Source: UBA685 sp049889495 (lineage in GTDB: Bacteria > Pseudomonadota > Alphaproteobacteria > Puniceispirillales > Puniceispirillaceae). Taken from it: 64,000 bases of DNA. The translations under genes were made by a program, and so were the position numbers. Below the pieces are notes generated by a model that saw only the letters and a list, made by a program, of their open reading frames with translations, had not been told where the DNA came from and ran no database searches. The stretch's first letter is position 1, and every line of letters starts with the position of its first letter. The stretch spans positions 1 through 64,000 of the forward strand of contig JBMHDH010000071.1 of NCBI GenBank assembly GCA_049889495.1, in the 5' to 3' direction. Positions 44,331 through 52,896 of the stretch are shown here, piece after piece.

Positions 44331-44843
44331 TTATCTTTTCTCATAGCGAATAAAGCGATGGGCTGGCACATCTTTCTCGGCTGGCACCTCTTCACGGCTT
44401 ACCTCAGCCCAGCTTGCGTCAATATCTGGAAACACCGCAGGACCATCAGGCGTTAAATCGACCTCGGTCATCTCAATCACAGAACAACGATCAAGACCAA
44501 GCGCATAGATTTGTCCGCCCCCAAACAAAATTTGCCTTGTCTCACCTGTGCCTTGATCAGCAAGCCATTTTGCCCCTTCTTCAAAGGCTTCCTCAAGGCT
44601 TGAGACGGCGATTGCCCCTTCGGCTTGCCATGTTTTGTCTCTTGTTAACACAATACTGGCGCGCCCAGGCAAAGGCCTGCCGATGGAATCCCATGTTTTG
44701 CGCCCCATAATTAACGGGCATCCCATGGTCAAGGCTTTCACACGGCGCAAATCGCCTGGCAAATGCCACAACAGATCATCGCCATCACCAATCACACGAT
44801 TGGCGGCCATTGCCACAACAGCAACCACATTATAATTTGTCAT
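44331..44843 (-). CDS. folA: Dihydrofolate reductase
   Basis: FolA regenerates tetrahydrofolate with NADPH. The 170-residue protein has VVAMAANRVIGDGDDLLWHLPGDLRRVKALTMG with the active-site acid region, IMGRKTWDSIGRPLPGR and QILFGGGQIYALGL. It lies 40 bp after thyA on the same strand; thymidylate synthase produces dihydrofolate that this enzyme recycles, a classic pairing. Confidence 0.96.
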   Translation of the reverse strand: MTNYNVVAVVAMAANRVIGDGDDLLWHLPGDLRRVKALTMGCPLIMGRKTWDSIGRPLPGRASIVLTRDKTWQAEGAIAVSSLEEAFEEGAKWLADQGTGETRQILFGGGQIYALGLDRCSVIEMTEVDLTPDGPAVFPDIDASWAEVSREEVPAEKDVPAHRFIRYEKR

Positions 44844-44883
44844 ATCCTAATCTCACTACATCACGCCCCTTCTGGGACGCATA

Positions 44884-45678
44884 TTACACCGCGATAGGGG
44901 CTTTGATTGTTGGCGCAGCCACATAATCTGTAATTTCAATTGTCTCGAAACGAAACGCCTCTAGCGTATCTGGCGGGTTATGAAATACCAATTTTGGCAA
45001 AGCACCTGGGGTGCGTTGCAGCTGCTCTTTCACCTGATCAAAATGATTATGATAGATATGCGCATCTCCTAAGGTGTGGACGAAATGCCCCACCTCTAGG
45101 TCGCATACATGCGCGATTATATGCGTCAGCAAAGCATAAGATGCAATATTAAACGGTACCCCTAAGAAGATATCAGCAGAGCGCTGATAAAGCTGGCAAG
45201 ATAATTTGCCATTTGCCACCTGAAATTGAAACAAGCAATGACATGGCGGCAGGGCCATATGCGGCACATCTGCTGGATTCCAAGCTGATAACATCAAACG
45301 GCGCGACTCTGGGTTTGTCTTGATCATCTCAATCAGATCACCAAGCTGATCAATCTCACTGCCATCAGGGGCCTGCCACCGCCGCCATTGTTTGCCATAG
45401 ACAGGGCCTAAATCCCCATTTTCATCAGCCCATTCATCCCAAATCGTTACACCATTTTCTTTTAAATAGCTGATATTGGTATCCCCTTGGATAAACCATA
45501 ATAATTCATGGATGATGGACCGCAAATGCAGCTTTTTGGTTGTTAATAACGGAAAGCCTTTGGCCAGATCAAAGCGCATTTGATGGCCAAATATGGCTCT
45601 GGTGCCTGTGCCAGTACGATCAGAGCGGTCAACCCCCTCTTCCATAACCAATTCCAATAAATCAAGATATTGGCGCAT
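44884..45678 (-). CDS. thyA: Thymidylate synthase ThyA
   Basis: ThyA methylates dUMP to dTMP with methylene-tetrahydrofolate. The 264-residue form starting MRQYLDLLELVMEEGV matches the size of the classical enzyme, so I prefer ATG 45678 to an upstream in-frame start at 45699. The catalytic cysteine is in ALPPCHCLFQFQV, and RSADIFLGVPFNIASYALL and DAHIYHNH are also visible. folA follows as its metabolic partner. Confidence 0.96.
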   Translation of the reverse strand: MRQYLDLLELVMEEGVDRSDRTGTGTRAIFGHQMRFDLAKGFPLLTTKKLHLRSIIHELLWFIQGDTNISYLKENGVTIWDEWADENGDLGPVYGKQWRRWQAPDGSEIDQLGDLIEMIKTNPESRRLMLSAWNPADVPHMALPPCHCLFQFQVANGKLSCQLYQRSADIFLGVPFNIASYALLTHIIAHVCDLEVGHFVHTLGDAHIYHNHFDQVKEQLQRTPGALPKLVFHNPPDTLEAFRFETIEITDYVAAPTIKAPIAV

Positions 45679-45731
45679 GATGCTGTTGTGCCCCTTCATG
45701 TCTGAGTATGATCATCTGATATTATAGTCTT

Positions 45732-45763
45732 AATTGACCATAGGTCTAGGCAATTGACCATAG
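45732..45763. repeat. 12-bp direct repeat, period 20
   Basis: AATTGACCATAG occurs at 45732-45743 and 45752-45763, in the gap between thyA and ssrA. It includes TTGACC, a possible -35 element, but no matching -10 box is obvious. Confidence 0.85.
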
Positions 45764-45837
45764 CCCCTAAAAAGATATTCAAAAAGATAATCAGGCACCG
45801 CCATGCATTAAAGCTTTAATATTCAGGCAATAATCCC

Positions 45838-45843
45838 TATGAT
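45838..45843 (+). promoter_or_regulatory. Candidate ssrA -10 element
   Basis: TATGAT at 45838-45843 lies about 30-35 bases before the probable 5' end of the tmRNA acceptor piece. The -35 region is poor, so this is tentative. Confidence 0.3.
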
Positions 45844-45869
45844 AGGGGGGCCAGCGGGATTCATCTCAT

Positions 45870-46190
45870 TGGCTATGACGATAAACATGCAGTGAAATAA
45901 GCAGAGCGGACCCGGGGGCGGTACCCGGCGCCTCCACCAATTTTCTTTATAATGAATTTATAATGACTTTGGGGGCGAAACAGGATCGACGCATGTGGTA
46001 AAGGCTGTGTCTTCGTTCGGTATGGTACCCGCCGTTATCGGGCCATGTAGTAGTTGCAAATGACAACACTGCTCCGGTTGCTGTTGCTGCGTAATGCAGT
46101 CGCAAAGACCATTTTAAAGCCCTTTCCGCTTGAGCTCGGTTAGGCGGGGTTCGAAAGGCACCTGGCAACAGAAGCCTTTCACTGACCTAT
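45870..46190 (+). ncRNA. ssrA: Permuted two-piece tmRNA
   Basis: tmRNA rescues stalled ribosomes and tags the nascent protein. Here the acceptor piece comes first: a T-arm (stem CCGGG/CCCGG, loop GGCGGTA), then CGCCTCC and ACCA ending at 45939. About 31 bases of intervening sequence follow, and the coding piece begins GGGGGCG at 45971. GGGGGCG pairs with CGCCTCC to close the tRNA-like acceptor stem. CAGTGAAA (45890-45897) pairs with TTTCACTG (46177-46184), joining the two pieces. The tag frame at 46056-46094 encodes ANDNTAPVAVAA and a TAA stop. Outer ends are approximate. This is the alphaproteobacterial permuted form. Confidence 0.95.
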
Positions 46191-46250
46191 CAGCTGGTGG
46201 TCATCATCAGCGATTAAATATGCTTCATGCTGGGATAATGCGGGGATAAG

Positions 46251-46781
46251 ATGTCTGACAATTTTCATGATCAAGCTGGCATCAACTATGAATTATTAGT
46301 CGAGGATTCGCTTCGCAATGTTGTCAGGGGCGCGCTGATGATCGCAGAACATGCGGGGCTTCCTGGTGAATCTCATTTCTTCATCACCTTCAAAACAGAC
46401 CATCCTGGCGTTGAGATGAATAAAGGCCTTGTCAAAGGCGATGAAAAGGAATTGACCATTGTCATCCAGCATCAATATTGGGATCTAGAAGTCAAAGATA
46501 GCCATTTTAGCGTCACCTTATCTTTTTCTGGCAACCCTGAAACATTGGTTATTCCCTTTGCTGCTGTCTCGCAATTCACCGACCCCTCAGTTGGCTTTGG
46601 CTTGCAATTTGGCGTTATGGATGATGATGAAAGCGATAATGACAGCCCAGATATCAAAGCGATTGATCAAAAAGGTGATGATGGGCCAAAAACGGGCAAG
46701 GAAAATCCAGCCGATGGCACAGATGACAGTGCAGAGATTGTCTCGCTAGATAGCTTCAGAAACCGCCCAAAATCTGATTAA
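46251..46781 (+). CDS. sspB: SspB-type ClpXP adaptor for ssrA-tagged proteins
   Basis: SspB binds the tmRNA tag and tethers substrates to ClpXP. The 176-residue protein has an N-terminal SspB-like fold (INYELLVEDSLRNVVRGALM; HFFITFKTDHPGVEM; LVIPFAAVSQFTDPSVGFGLQF), then a disordered acidic linker and a C-terminal EIVSLDSFRNRPK segment, the likely ClpX-binding motif. This matches the alphaproteobacterial SspB-alpha type. It begins about 60 bp after the tmRNA gene on the same strand, so the tag and its reader sit together. Confidence 0.92.
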   Translation: MSDNFHDQAGINYELLVEDSLRNVVRGALMIAEHAGLPGESHFFITFKTDHPGVEMNKGLVKGDEKELTIVIQHQYWDLEVKDSHFSVTLSFSGNPETLVIPFAAVSQFTDPSVGFGLQFGVMDDDESDNDSPDIKAIDQKGDDGPKTGKENPADGTDDSAEIVSLDSFRNRPKSD

Positions 46782-46814
46782 TTCAGACCCTTTTAAAACA
46801 TACAGGAATGACAA

Positions 46815-48422
46815 ATGGCTTCTTTTTCCTATACAGCGTTATTGCCAGTGGGTGAGGATAGAACCGACTATGAATTGGTGACATCTGATCACGTCTCTCG
46901 CATAGAAATTGATGGCGAGGCCTTTATCAAAGTCGCACCAGAAGGTTTGCGCCTGTTATCAGAACGCGCTTTTAAAGATATTTCCCATTTGTTGCGACCA
47001 GCGCATTTGGCACAATTACGCGCCATTCTTGATGATCCAGAAGCCACCAAAAATGATCATTTCGTTGCCTTAGAGATGCTGAAAAATGCGGTGATTGCCT
47101 CTGATGGGGTTTTGCCAATGTGCCAAGATACAGGCACCGCGCTGATCACAGGCACCAGAGGCGAGCGCGTCTTAACGGGCGGTGATGATACCCGCCATCT
47201 CTCACAAGGGGTATATGATACCTATCAAACAGCCAATTTGCGCTATTCTCAGCTGGCCCCTCTCACTATGTTTGAGGAAAAAAACACAGCCAATAATTTG
47301 CCTGCCCAGATTGATTTATACGCTGGCAAAGGCGCGGAATATAACCTGACCTTTATCCAAAAAGGCGGCGGGTCAGCAAATAAATCATTTCTCTATCAAA
47401 AAACCAAAGCTGTGTTAAATGAAGACAGCATGATGGAATTTGTTAAAGAAGCCATTATCGGCCTTGGTACTGCGGCATGCCCCCCTTATCACCTTGCGAT
47501 TGTGATTGGCGGCACATCGGCTGAATATACCATGAAAACAGTCAAAAGCGCTTCGATCAAAGCACTTGATAATCTGCCAACATCAGGCAGTGAGCTTGGT
47601 CATGGTTGGCGTGATCTTGGATGGGAAGAGCGCATTCTTCAACTAACAAGAGAGCTTGGCATTGGTGCGCAGTTTGGCGGCAAATATTTCTGTCATGATG
47701 TGCGCGTTATTCGCCTGCCACGTCATGGGGCATCTTGTCCTATTGGCATTGGTGTATCATGTTCTGCTGATCGCCAAGTCAAAGCCAAAATCACAGAAGA
47801 TGGTATTTTCATTGAAAAGCTGGAACAAGATCCTGCGAAATATTTGCCTGATTTATCGGATGAGACCGCAGATGATGTGGTCAAAATCGATTTGAACCAG
47901 CCCATGGATGAGATCCGCAAAACCTTAAGCCAATATCCTGTGAAAACGCGCGTCTCTTTATCAGGCCCGTTAATCGTCGCACGTGATATCGCCCATGCGA
48001 AATTAAAAGAACGTCTTGCTGAAACAGGCAGTTTGCCAGATTACATCAAAAATCACCCTGTCTATTATGCAGGGCCTGCGAAAACACCAGATGGCATGGC
48101 CTCAGGCTCCTTTGGCCCAACCACAGCAGGTCGCATGGATTCTTATGTGGCTGAATTCCAAGAAGCAGGCGGCTCTATGGTGATGCTTGCCAAGGGCAAC
48201 CGATCGGCTTCTGTGCGGAATGCATGTGCGAAATTTGGCGGTTTCTACCTTGGCTCTATTGGCGGTGTGGCGGCCAAGCTGGCACTAGATGCCATCAAAA
48301 AAGTCGAAGTGCTAGAATATCCAGAACTAGGCATGGAAGCTGTCTGGAAAATCGAGGTGGAAGATTTCCCTGCCTTTATCGTGATGGATGATAAGGGCAA
48401 TGATTTCTTCAAAATGGATTAA
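46815..48422 (+). CDS. Class I (iron-sulfur) fumarate hydratase
   Basis: This [4Fe-4S] enzyme interconverts fumarate and malate in the TCA cycle. The 535-residue single-chain form has an N-terminal alpha domain with Cys103 in PMCQDTGTALITG, and FIQKGGGSANKSFLY, CPPYHLAIVIGGTSAEY and HGASCPIGIGVSCSADRQ, which supply further cluster and active-site residues. A C-terminal beta domain follows (PVYYAGPAKTPDGMASGSFGPTTAGRMDSY). Its stop overlaps the convergent glcF stop by four bases. Confidence 0.94.
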   Translation: MASFSYTALLPVGEDRTDYELVTSDHVSRIEIDGEAFIKVAPEGLRLLSERAFKDISHLLRPAHLAQLRAILDDPEATKNDHFVALEMLKNAVIASDGVLPMCQDTGTALITGTRGERVLTGGDDTRHLSQGVYDTYQTANLRYSQLAPLTMFEEKNTANNLPAQIDLYAGKGAEYNLTFIQKGGGSANKSFLYQKTKAVLNEDSMMEFVKEAIIGLGTAACPPYHLAIVIGGTSAEYTMKTVKSASIKALDNLPTSGSELGHGWRDLGWEERILQLTRELGIGAQFGGKYFCHDVRVIRLPRHGASCPIGIGVSCSADRQVKAKITEDGIFIEKLEQDPAKYLPDLSDETADDVVKIDLNQPMDEIRKTLSQYPVKTRVSLSGPLIVARDIAHAKLKERLAETGSLPDYIKNHPVYYAGPAKTPDGMASGSFGPTTAGRMDSYVAEFQEAGGSMVMLAKGNRSASVRNACAKFGGFYLGSIGGVAAKLALDAIKKVEVLEYPELGMEAVWKIEVEDFPAFIVMDDKGNDFFKMD

Positions 48423-49723
48423 GCCCGATATTTCTGCGGCAATTCTTTTGGCACCTCACCCCCATAGGCCCAATCAAGCAATGAGATGATGTGCATGATT
48501 GGTGCCTCACTGGCAGCAAGCTGATTAATGCAACCCAAATTCCCAGCGACCACCATATCAGCCTTCATATCATTGATATGTTGTAATTTGCGTGCCTGTA
48601 ATTGGGATGCCAATTCTGGTTGTAAGACATTATAGACACCAGCAGACCCACAACAAAGGTGCGATTCTTTCGCTGTCACCACATCAAATCCTGCCTTTGC
48701 CAGCAAAGCCTTTGGCGCATGTGTGATTTTTTGGCCATGCTGAAGCGAACAGGCGGCATGATACCCAATGGTAATCCCCTTCGGCGATAAGGGCGATAAC
48801 AAATTCGCATCATGCAAAAATTCAGACACATCTTTTGCGATCGTTGAAATCTCTTTTGCCAAATGCGCATAATCAGGATCATCAGCCAATAAATTTACGT
48901 AATCTTTGATGGTGGTACCGCAACCAGATGTGTTCACAATCACCGCATCCAGCCCCTCTTTGCTTAACTCTTCTGCCCAGGCAGATACCGCCGCTTTCAT
49001 GGCTTTTTTCGCACCAGCATCATCATTAATATGATGAGACAATGCCCCGCAACAATAGGCTTTTTCTTTGACCACCACTTCAACACCAAAGCGGTTTAAC
49101 AAACGAATGGTGGCCGCGTTAATATCAGGGTCAATGGCACGTTGCGCACAACCAGCCAATAACGCCACGCGCTTGCCCGCCATCTCAGCAGGGCGATAAC
49201 GCGCATCACTTGCCCCGACAGCGTCCAATTTACGACGCTGTGCAGGGGCCAAATCAAACATCGCGCGCAATCTGCCTGTAAATAAGCCACGCAAAGGCTT
49301 CGCTAATCTGGCAAAGAATAAGGCGTGATGAAACAAACCAGCACGCGGAATGAGAAAGCCAAGCAATTTGCGCAGCATTTTATCATGCAAATCTCTTGTG
49401 CCATTTTCTTCGATATGCTGGCGGCCCAAATCCACCAAATGCATATAATCCACCCCAGACGGACAAGTCGTTGTGCATGACAAACATGTCAAACAACGAT
49501 CAAGATGATAGCCTGTCTCTTCAGATGGCGGCTGTGTATCATTTTCCAACATATCGCGTATCATCCAGATACGCCCCCGCGGGCTATCGCGCTCATCACC
49601 TGTTAACACAAAGGTCGGACAAGTGGCTGTGCAAAAGCCGCAATGCACACATTTACGCAAAATAGAATCAGCTTGGCTGATAAGCGGATTTGCTAATTGT
49701 GCTTCGGTAAATCTGGTTTGCAT
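48419..49723 (-). CDS. glcF: Glycolate oxidase iron-sulfur subunit
   Basis: GlcF carries electrons from the GlcD/GlcE flavoproteins to the respiratory chain. The 434-residue protein has two 4Fe-4S motifs (CVHCGFCTATCP and CLTCLSCTTTCP). These are followed by two CCG-type domains (EKAYCCGALSHH, GYHAACSLQHGQKI, HLCCGSAGVYN) typical of heterodisulfide-reductase-like subunits. It is the last gene of glcD-glcE-glcF. Confidence 0.95.
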   Translation of the reverse strand: MQTRFTEAQLANPLISQADSILRKCVHCGFCTATCPTFVLTGDERDSPRGRIWMIRDMLENDTQPPSEETGYHLDRCLTCLSCTTTCPSGVDYMHLVDLGRQHIEENGTRDLHDKMLRKLLGFLIPRAGLFHHALFFARLAKPLRGLFTGRLRAMFDLAPAQRRKLDAVGASDARYRPAEMAGKRVALLAGCAQRAIDPDINAATIRLLNRFGVEVVVKEKAYCCGALSHHINDDAGAKKAMKAAVSAWAEELSKEGLDAVIVNTSGCGTTIKDYVNLLADDPDYAHLAKEISTIAKDVSEFLHDANLLSPLSPKGITIGYHAACSLQHGQKITHAPKALLAKAGFDVVTAKESHLCCGSAGVYNVLQPELASQLQARKLQHINDMKADMVVAGNLGCINQLAASEAPIMHIISLLDWAYGGEVPKELPQKYRA

Positions 49724-49757
49724 TTACACATACTCCGATGATCAAATAGGGCCGTTA

Positions 49758-50939
49758 TCACAGCCAGCCAGGGTTTAACAGATTATGCGGATCAAATGAC
49801 GCTTGAATACGCTTATTCAAAGCCGCAAGGGCTGGTGCCATTGGCTGGAACACATCAATTTGTGACCGCAAATCCTCTGATCCCTTTATCAAGCTGGCAT
49901 GCCCCTCACCTCTTTTGGCAATGGCCGTGCGGATGATCTGATGTGCCCCCTCATCCGCGCAAGCCAACCATAACAGGCCCCCTGCCCAATCCAAATAACC
50001 AGAACAAGCCATGTGATTTTGAATATCCTCAAGAATGGCAAACCCCTCTGTTGGGGCAACGGATATCCGCCAGATTTGGCTTGCCTCTTCTGGCAAAAGC
50101 CGCGCATCACGAATGTCTTGCCACAAGCCTTGGCTTGCGTCATGCGCCAAGTCATCACAATGACCATAATCAGCCAATGCCGCTTTCATATGGGCCAAGC
50201 GATCTGCGACAGACAACACAGCGACTCCCTCTAACCTGATCACTGCCACATGCGCGTTGCGTGCCAAATCATGCATCCCTTTTGGCACAATCGCGGCCGC
50301 AGACGCTTCGAATGAGGTTTGCATCGCCATTTGCACAGCCGCCGCCGCCTTTTGCCCGTCATTACTTGCCACAATTACAGAACAAGATGTCTCTGGGGCT
50401 GGCAAAGTTTTCACAGTGACTTCATCAATTACGGCCATGGTACCAAATGACCCACAAATCAGCTTTGACAGATCATAACCTGTGACATTTTTAACGACCT
50501 TTGACCCTGATTTAAACGCTGTGCCACGCCCTGAAACAGCCGAGAATCCCAGTAAAAAATCGCGTGCCGCACCAGCAGATAGACGACGTGGCCCAGAAAG
50601 ATTTGTCATCAAATAACCGCCAAGAGACCCTGTTGAAGATGCCCCAAAGACGCGTTCCAAATGCGGCGGCTCAAAAGCCAACATCTGTCCTTTTGCTGCC
50701 AAGGCCGCTTCAATGTCTTGCAACGGCGTTGCGGCATGTGCTGTGATAATCAGCTCTTCAGGCTCATAATCAATAATGCCGCTCATCTGAGAGACATCGA
50801 GGATATGATCTGCCGCAACCACATTACCAAAGCCTTGTTTTGTACCACGGGCCTGAATGGCAACAGGCGTCTTATCTGCCACAATTTGTTGCAGGCAAGC
50901 TTCAAGATCAGAAAAATCAGTTGGCGTAAATTGTGTCAT
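49758..50939 (-). CDS. glcE: Glycolate oxidase FAD-binding subunit GlcE
   Basis: GlcE is the second flavoprotein subunit of glycolate oxidase. The 393-residue protein (start MTQFTPTDF at 50939; a TTG four codons upstream is possible) has a PCMH-type FAD domain (PVAIQARGTKQGFG; FGASSTGSLGGYLMTNLSGPRRLSAGAARDFLLGF; GSKVVKNVTGYDLSKLICGSFG) and ends FDPHNLLNPGW. It lies between glcD and glcF with short gaps. Confidence 0.94.
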   Translation of the reverse strand: MTQFTPTDFSDLEACLQQIVADKTPVAIQARGTKQGFGNVVAADHILDVSQMSGIIDYEPEELIITAHAATPLQDIEAALAAKGQMLAFEPPHLERVFGASSTGSLGGYLMTNLSGPRRLSAGAARDFLLGFSAVSGRGTAFKSGSKVVKNVTGYDLSKLICGSFGTMAVIDEVTVKTLPAPETSCSVIVASNDGQKAAAAVQMAMQTSFEASAAAIVPKGMHDLARNAHVAVIRLEGVAVLSVADRLAHMKAALADYGHCDDLAHDASQGLWQDIRDARLLPEEASQIWRISVAPTEGFAILEDIQNHMACSGYLDWAGGLLWLACADEGAHQIIRTAIAKRGEGHASLIKGSEDLRSQIDVFQPMAPALAALNKRIQASFDPHNLLNPGWL

Positions 50940-50974
50940 GACACATCCCAAGCGGTCTACAGCGTGAATAAGAA

Positions 50975-52462
50975 TTAAAAACGTGGCAAATCAGGATGTG
51001 GCACATCCCCTTTATGGACATGCATGCGCCCCAATTCAGCACAGCGATGCAACACAGGGAACACCTTACCAGGATTTAACAGATGGTTGGGATCAAAGGC
51101 ACATTTCACACGTTGTTGTTGCTTTAAATCTTCTTCACTGAACATTTCAGGCATCAAATCGCGTTTTTCAACACCAACCCCATGTTCTCCTGTTAATACC
51201 CCGCCCAAAGCCACACAATTGCGCAAGATATCATTGCCAAATTCTTCAGCCAGCTCTAATTCGCCTTCCACATTGGCATCAAACAGAATCAGCGGGTGCA
51301 AATTGCCATCACCTGCATGGAACACATTGGCCACGCGAAGCCCGTATTTTTGGCTCATTGAGGCCATGCGTGTTAACATTTCAGGCAAAGCCTTGCGCGG
51401 AATGGTCCCATCCATACATAAATAATCTGGCGAAATACGGCCCACCGCAGGGAACGCCGATTTACGTCCTGCCCAGAATTGATTTCGCTCTTCTTCGCTA
51501 TGGCTTAATCGCACAGAGCTTGCGCCAGATTGGCTAACAATCTCACCCACACGTTCCAACAGAAAATCAACTTCGACCTCAGGGCCATCAAGCTCGACAA
51601 TCAAGAGTGCCGCCGCATCACGGGGATAGCCCACATTCACAAAATCTTCAGCCGCATTAATCGCAGGCGCATCCATCATTTCCATGCCAGCAGGGATAAT
51701 CCCAGCGGCAATCACATTGCTGACCGCTTGACCTGCCTCTTGTGCAGAATCAAACCCCACCAACATCGCGCGCTGGCTCGCAGGTTTTTTCAAAATACGC
51801 ACTGTGACTTCTGTCACCACCCCAAGCAAGCCTTCAGACCCTGTCATTAAACCCAGAATATCCAAACTGCCTGAATCAAGATATTTGCCGCCGATACGCA
51901 AAATCTCGCCATCAATGGTGACAATTTCCACACCCAAAACATTATTGGTGGTCAGACCATATTTCAGACAATGCACCCCACCTGAATTCTCAGCGATATT
52001 GCCACCAATCGAACAAGCAATTTGGCTTGACGGATCAGGTGCATAATAAAAGCCCTGATCTTCTACCGCATGGGTAATGCCCAAATTTGTCACACCAGGT
52101 TGCGTGATCACACAGCGATTATCAAAATCAATATCCAGAATTTGGTTAAATTTCCCAAGACCAAGCAAAACGCCATCTGCCAATGGCAACGCCCCACCTG
52201 ATAATGAGGTACCTGCCCCACGCGGCACCACCTTAATCTCATGATCACGGCACCATTTCATGACATCTGCCACCTGCTGGGTTGTCTCTGGCAACACCAC
52301 CAGAAGCGGCATTTGTCGGTAAGCAGACAGGCCATCGGCATCATATGCTTTCATTGACGCTTCATTATCAATGACACAGGCGGCTGGCAGTACGCTGCGC
52401 AAACCTGCGGCAATCTCTGCACGGCGGTCAATCACTGTTTGATCAGCTTTCGGCATTTGCAT
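50975..52462 (-). CDS. glcD: Glycolate oxidase catalytic subunit GlcD
   Basis: GlcD oxidises glycolate to glyoxylate using FAD. The 495-residue protein shows VPRGAGTSLSGGALPLADGV, CSIGGNIAENSGGVHCLKYGLTTNNVLGVEIV, RVANVFHAGDGNLHPLILFD and LTGEHGVGVEKRDLM, all characteristic of the GlcD branch. AAAGGGG precedes the ATG. It heads glcD-glcE-glcF. A TTGTC-N8-GACAA dyad about 60 bp upstream may be an operator. Glycolate is a common phytoplankton exudate, which fits a marine lifestyle (inference). Confidence 0.95.
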   Translation of the reverse strand: MQMPKADQTVIDRRAEIAAGLRSVLPAACVIDNEASMKAYDADGLSAYRQMPLLVVLPETTQQVADVMKWCRDHEIKVVPRGAGTSLSGGALPLADGVLLGLGKFNQILDIDFDNRCVITQPGVTNLGITHAVEDQGFYYAPDPSSQIACSIGGNIAENSGGVHCLKYGLTTNNVLGVEIVTIDGEILRIGGKYLDSGSLDILGLMTGSEGLLGVVTEVTVRILKKPASQRAMLVGFDSAQEAGQAVSNVIAAGIIPAGMEMMDAPAINAAEDFVNVGYPRDAAALLIVELDGPEVEVDFLLERVGEIVSQSGASSVRLSHSEEERNQFWAGRKSAFPAVGRISPDYLCMDGTIPRKALPEMLTRMASMSQKYGLRVANVFHAGDGNLHPLILFDANVEGELELAEEFGNDILRNCVALGGVLTGEHGVGVEKRDLMPEMFSEEDLKQQQRVKCAFDPNHLLNPGKVFPVLHRCAELGRMHVHKGDVPHPDLPRF

Positions 52463-52524
52463 AACCCGAACCCCTTTGATTGGATATAAAGATCTCGCCC
52501 TTAAAATAGAGCGCGCAAGGTCAC

Positions 52525-52542
52525 TTGTCGACCATAAGACAA
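52525..52542. promoter_or_regulatory. Inverted repeat upstream of glcD, possible operator
   Basis: TTGTC (52525-52529) and GACAA (52538-52542) are separated by eight bases, 63-80 bp before the glcD start. Similar spaced dyads bind GntR- or LysR-type regulators, but no regulator gene is nearby. Confidence 0.35.
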
Positions 52543-52591
52543 ACAGTTAATGAAAAGCCTTTCCATAATGCGGAACAATGAAATCAGACAC

Positions 52592-52616
52592 AAAAAAACC
52601 GGCTAGGTGCCGGTTT
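52592..52616 (-). terminator. Terminator after rpmJ
   Basis: On the minus strand AAACCGGC and GCCGGTTT form a perfect 8-bp stem around a five-base loop, followed by a run of seven T residues. It lies 42 bp after the rpmJ stop codon. Confidence 0.9.
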
Positions 52617-52657
52617 CATGTTCAAACACTGTTTGACTGTCTTAAAAGACCACTGCC

Positions 52658-52783
52658 TTAGCCCTGACGAGCCTTAAGACGAGGGTTCTTTTTGTTGATC
52701 ACATAAAGACGACCTTTACGACGGACAACCTGACAGTTACGGTCACGTGACTTCAGTGTTTTTAAAGAGCTGACGACTTTCAT
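52658..52783 (-). CDS. rpmJ: Ribosomal protein L36
   Basis: This 41-residue protein (MKVVSSLKTLKSRDRNCQ followed by VVRRKGRLYVINKKNPR and a LKARQG end) matches L36 of the zinc-free type: only one cysteine is present, instead of the C-x2-C...H pattern. The 41-residue length and the KSRDRNCQVVRRKGR core are those of the alternative L36 paralogue common in alphaproteobacteria. It is monocistronic and has its own terminator. It is too short for many gene finders. Confidence 0.96.
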   Translation of the reverse strand: MKVVSSLKTLKSRDRNCQVVRRKGRLYVINKKNPRLKARQG

Positions 52784-52896
52784 GACGCGCCTCATTCCTT
52801 AGAATTCTTAACAAGTGAGTGGGGAACATAGCCCCAAGCGAACAACACGTCAAGTCACATATCACAAGAAATTATGCTTTTTCTTGTTCCTGTGCC

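Noticed and set aside
45901..45939. A tRNA-like T-arm and CCA end
   Set aside because: No D-arm or anticodon arm lies upstream. It pairs with the GGGGGCG at 45971 and is the acceptor piece of the tmRNA.
46193..46211. Hairpin GCTGGTG/CATCAGC after the tmRNA
   Set aside because: It includes a wobble pair and no T-run follows, so it is not a convincing intrinsic terminator; it may aid 3' processing.
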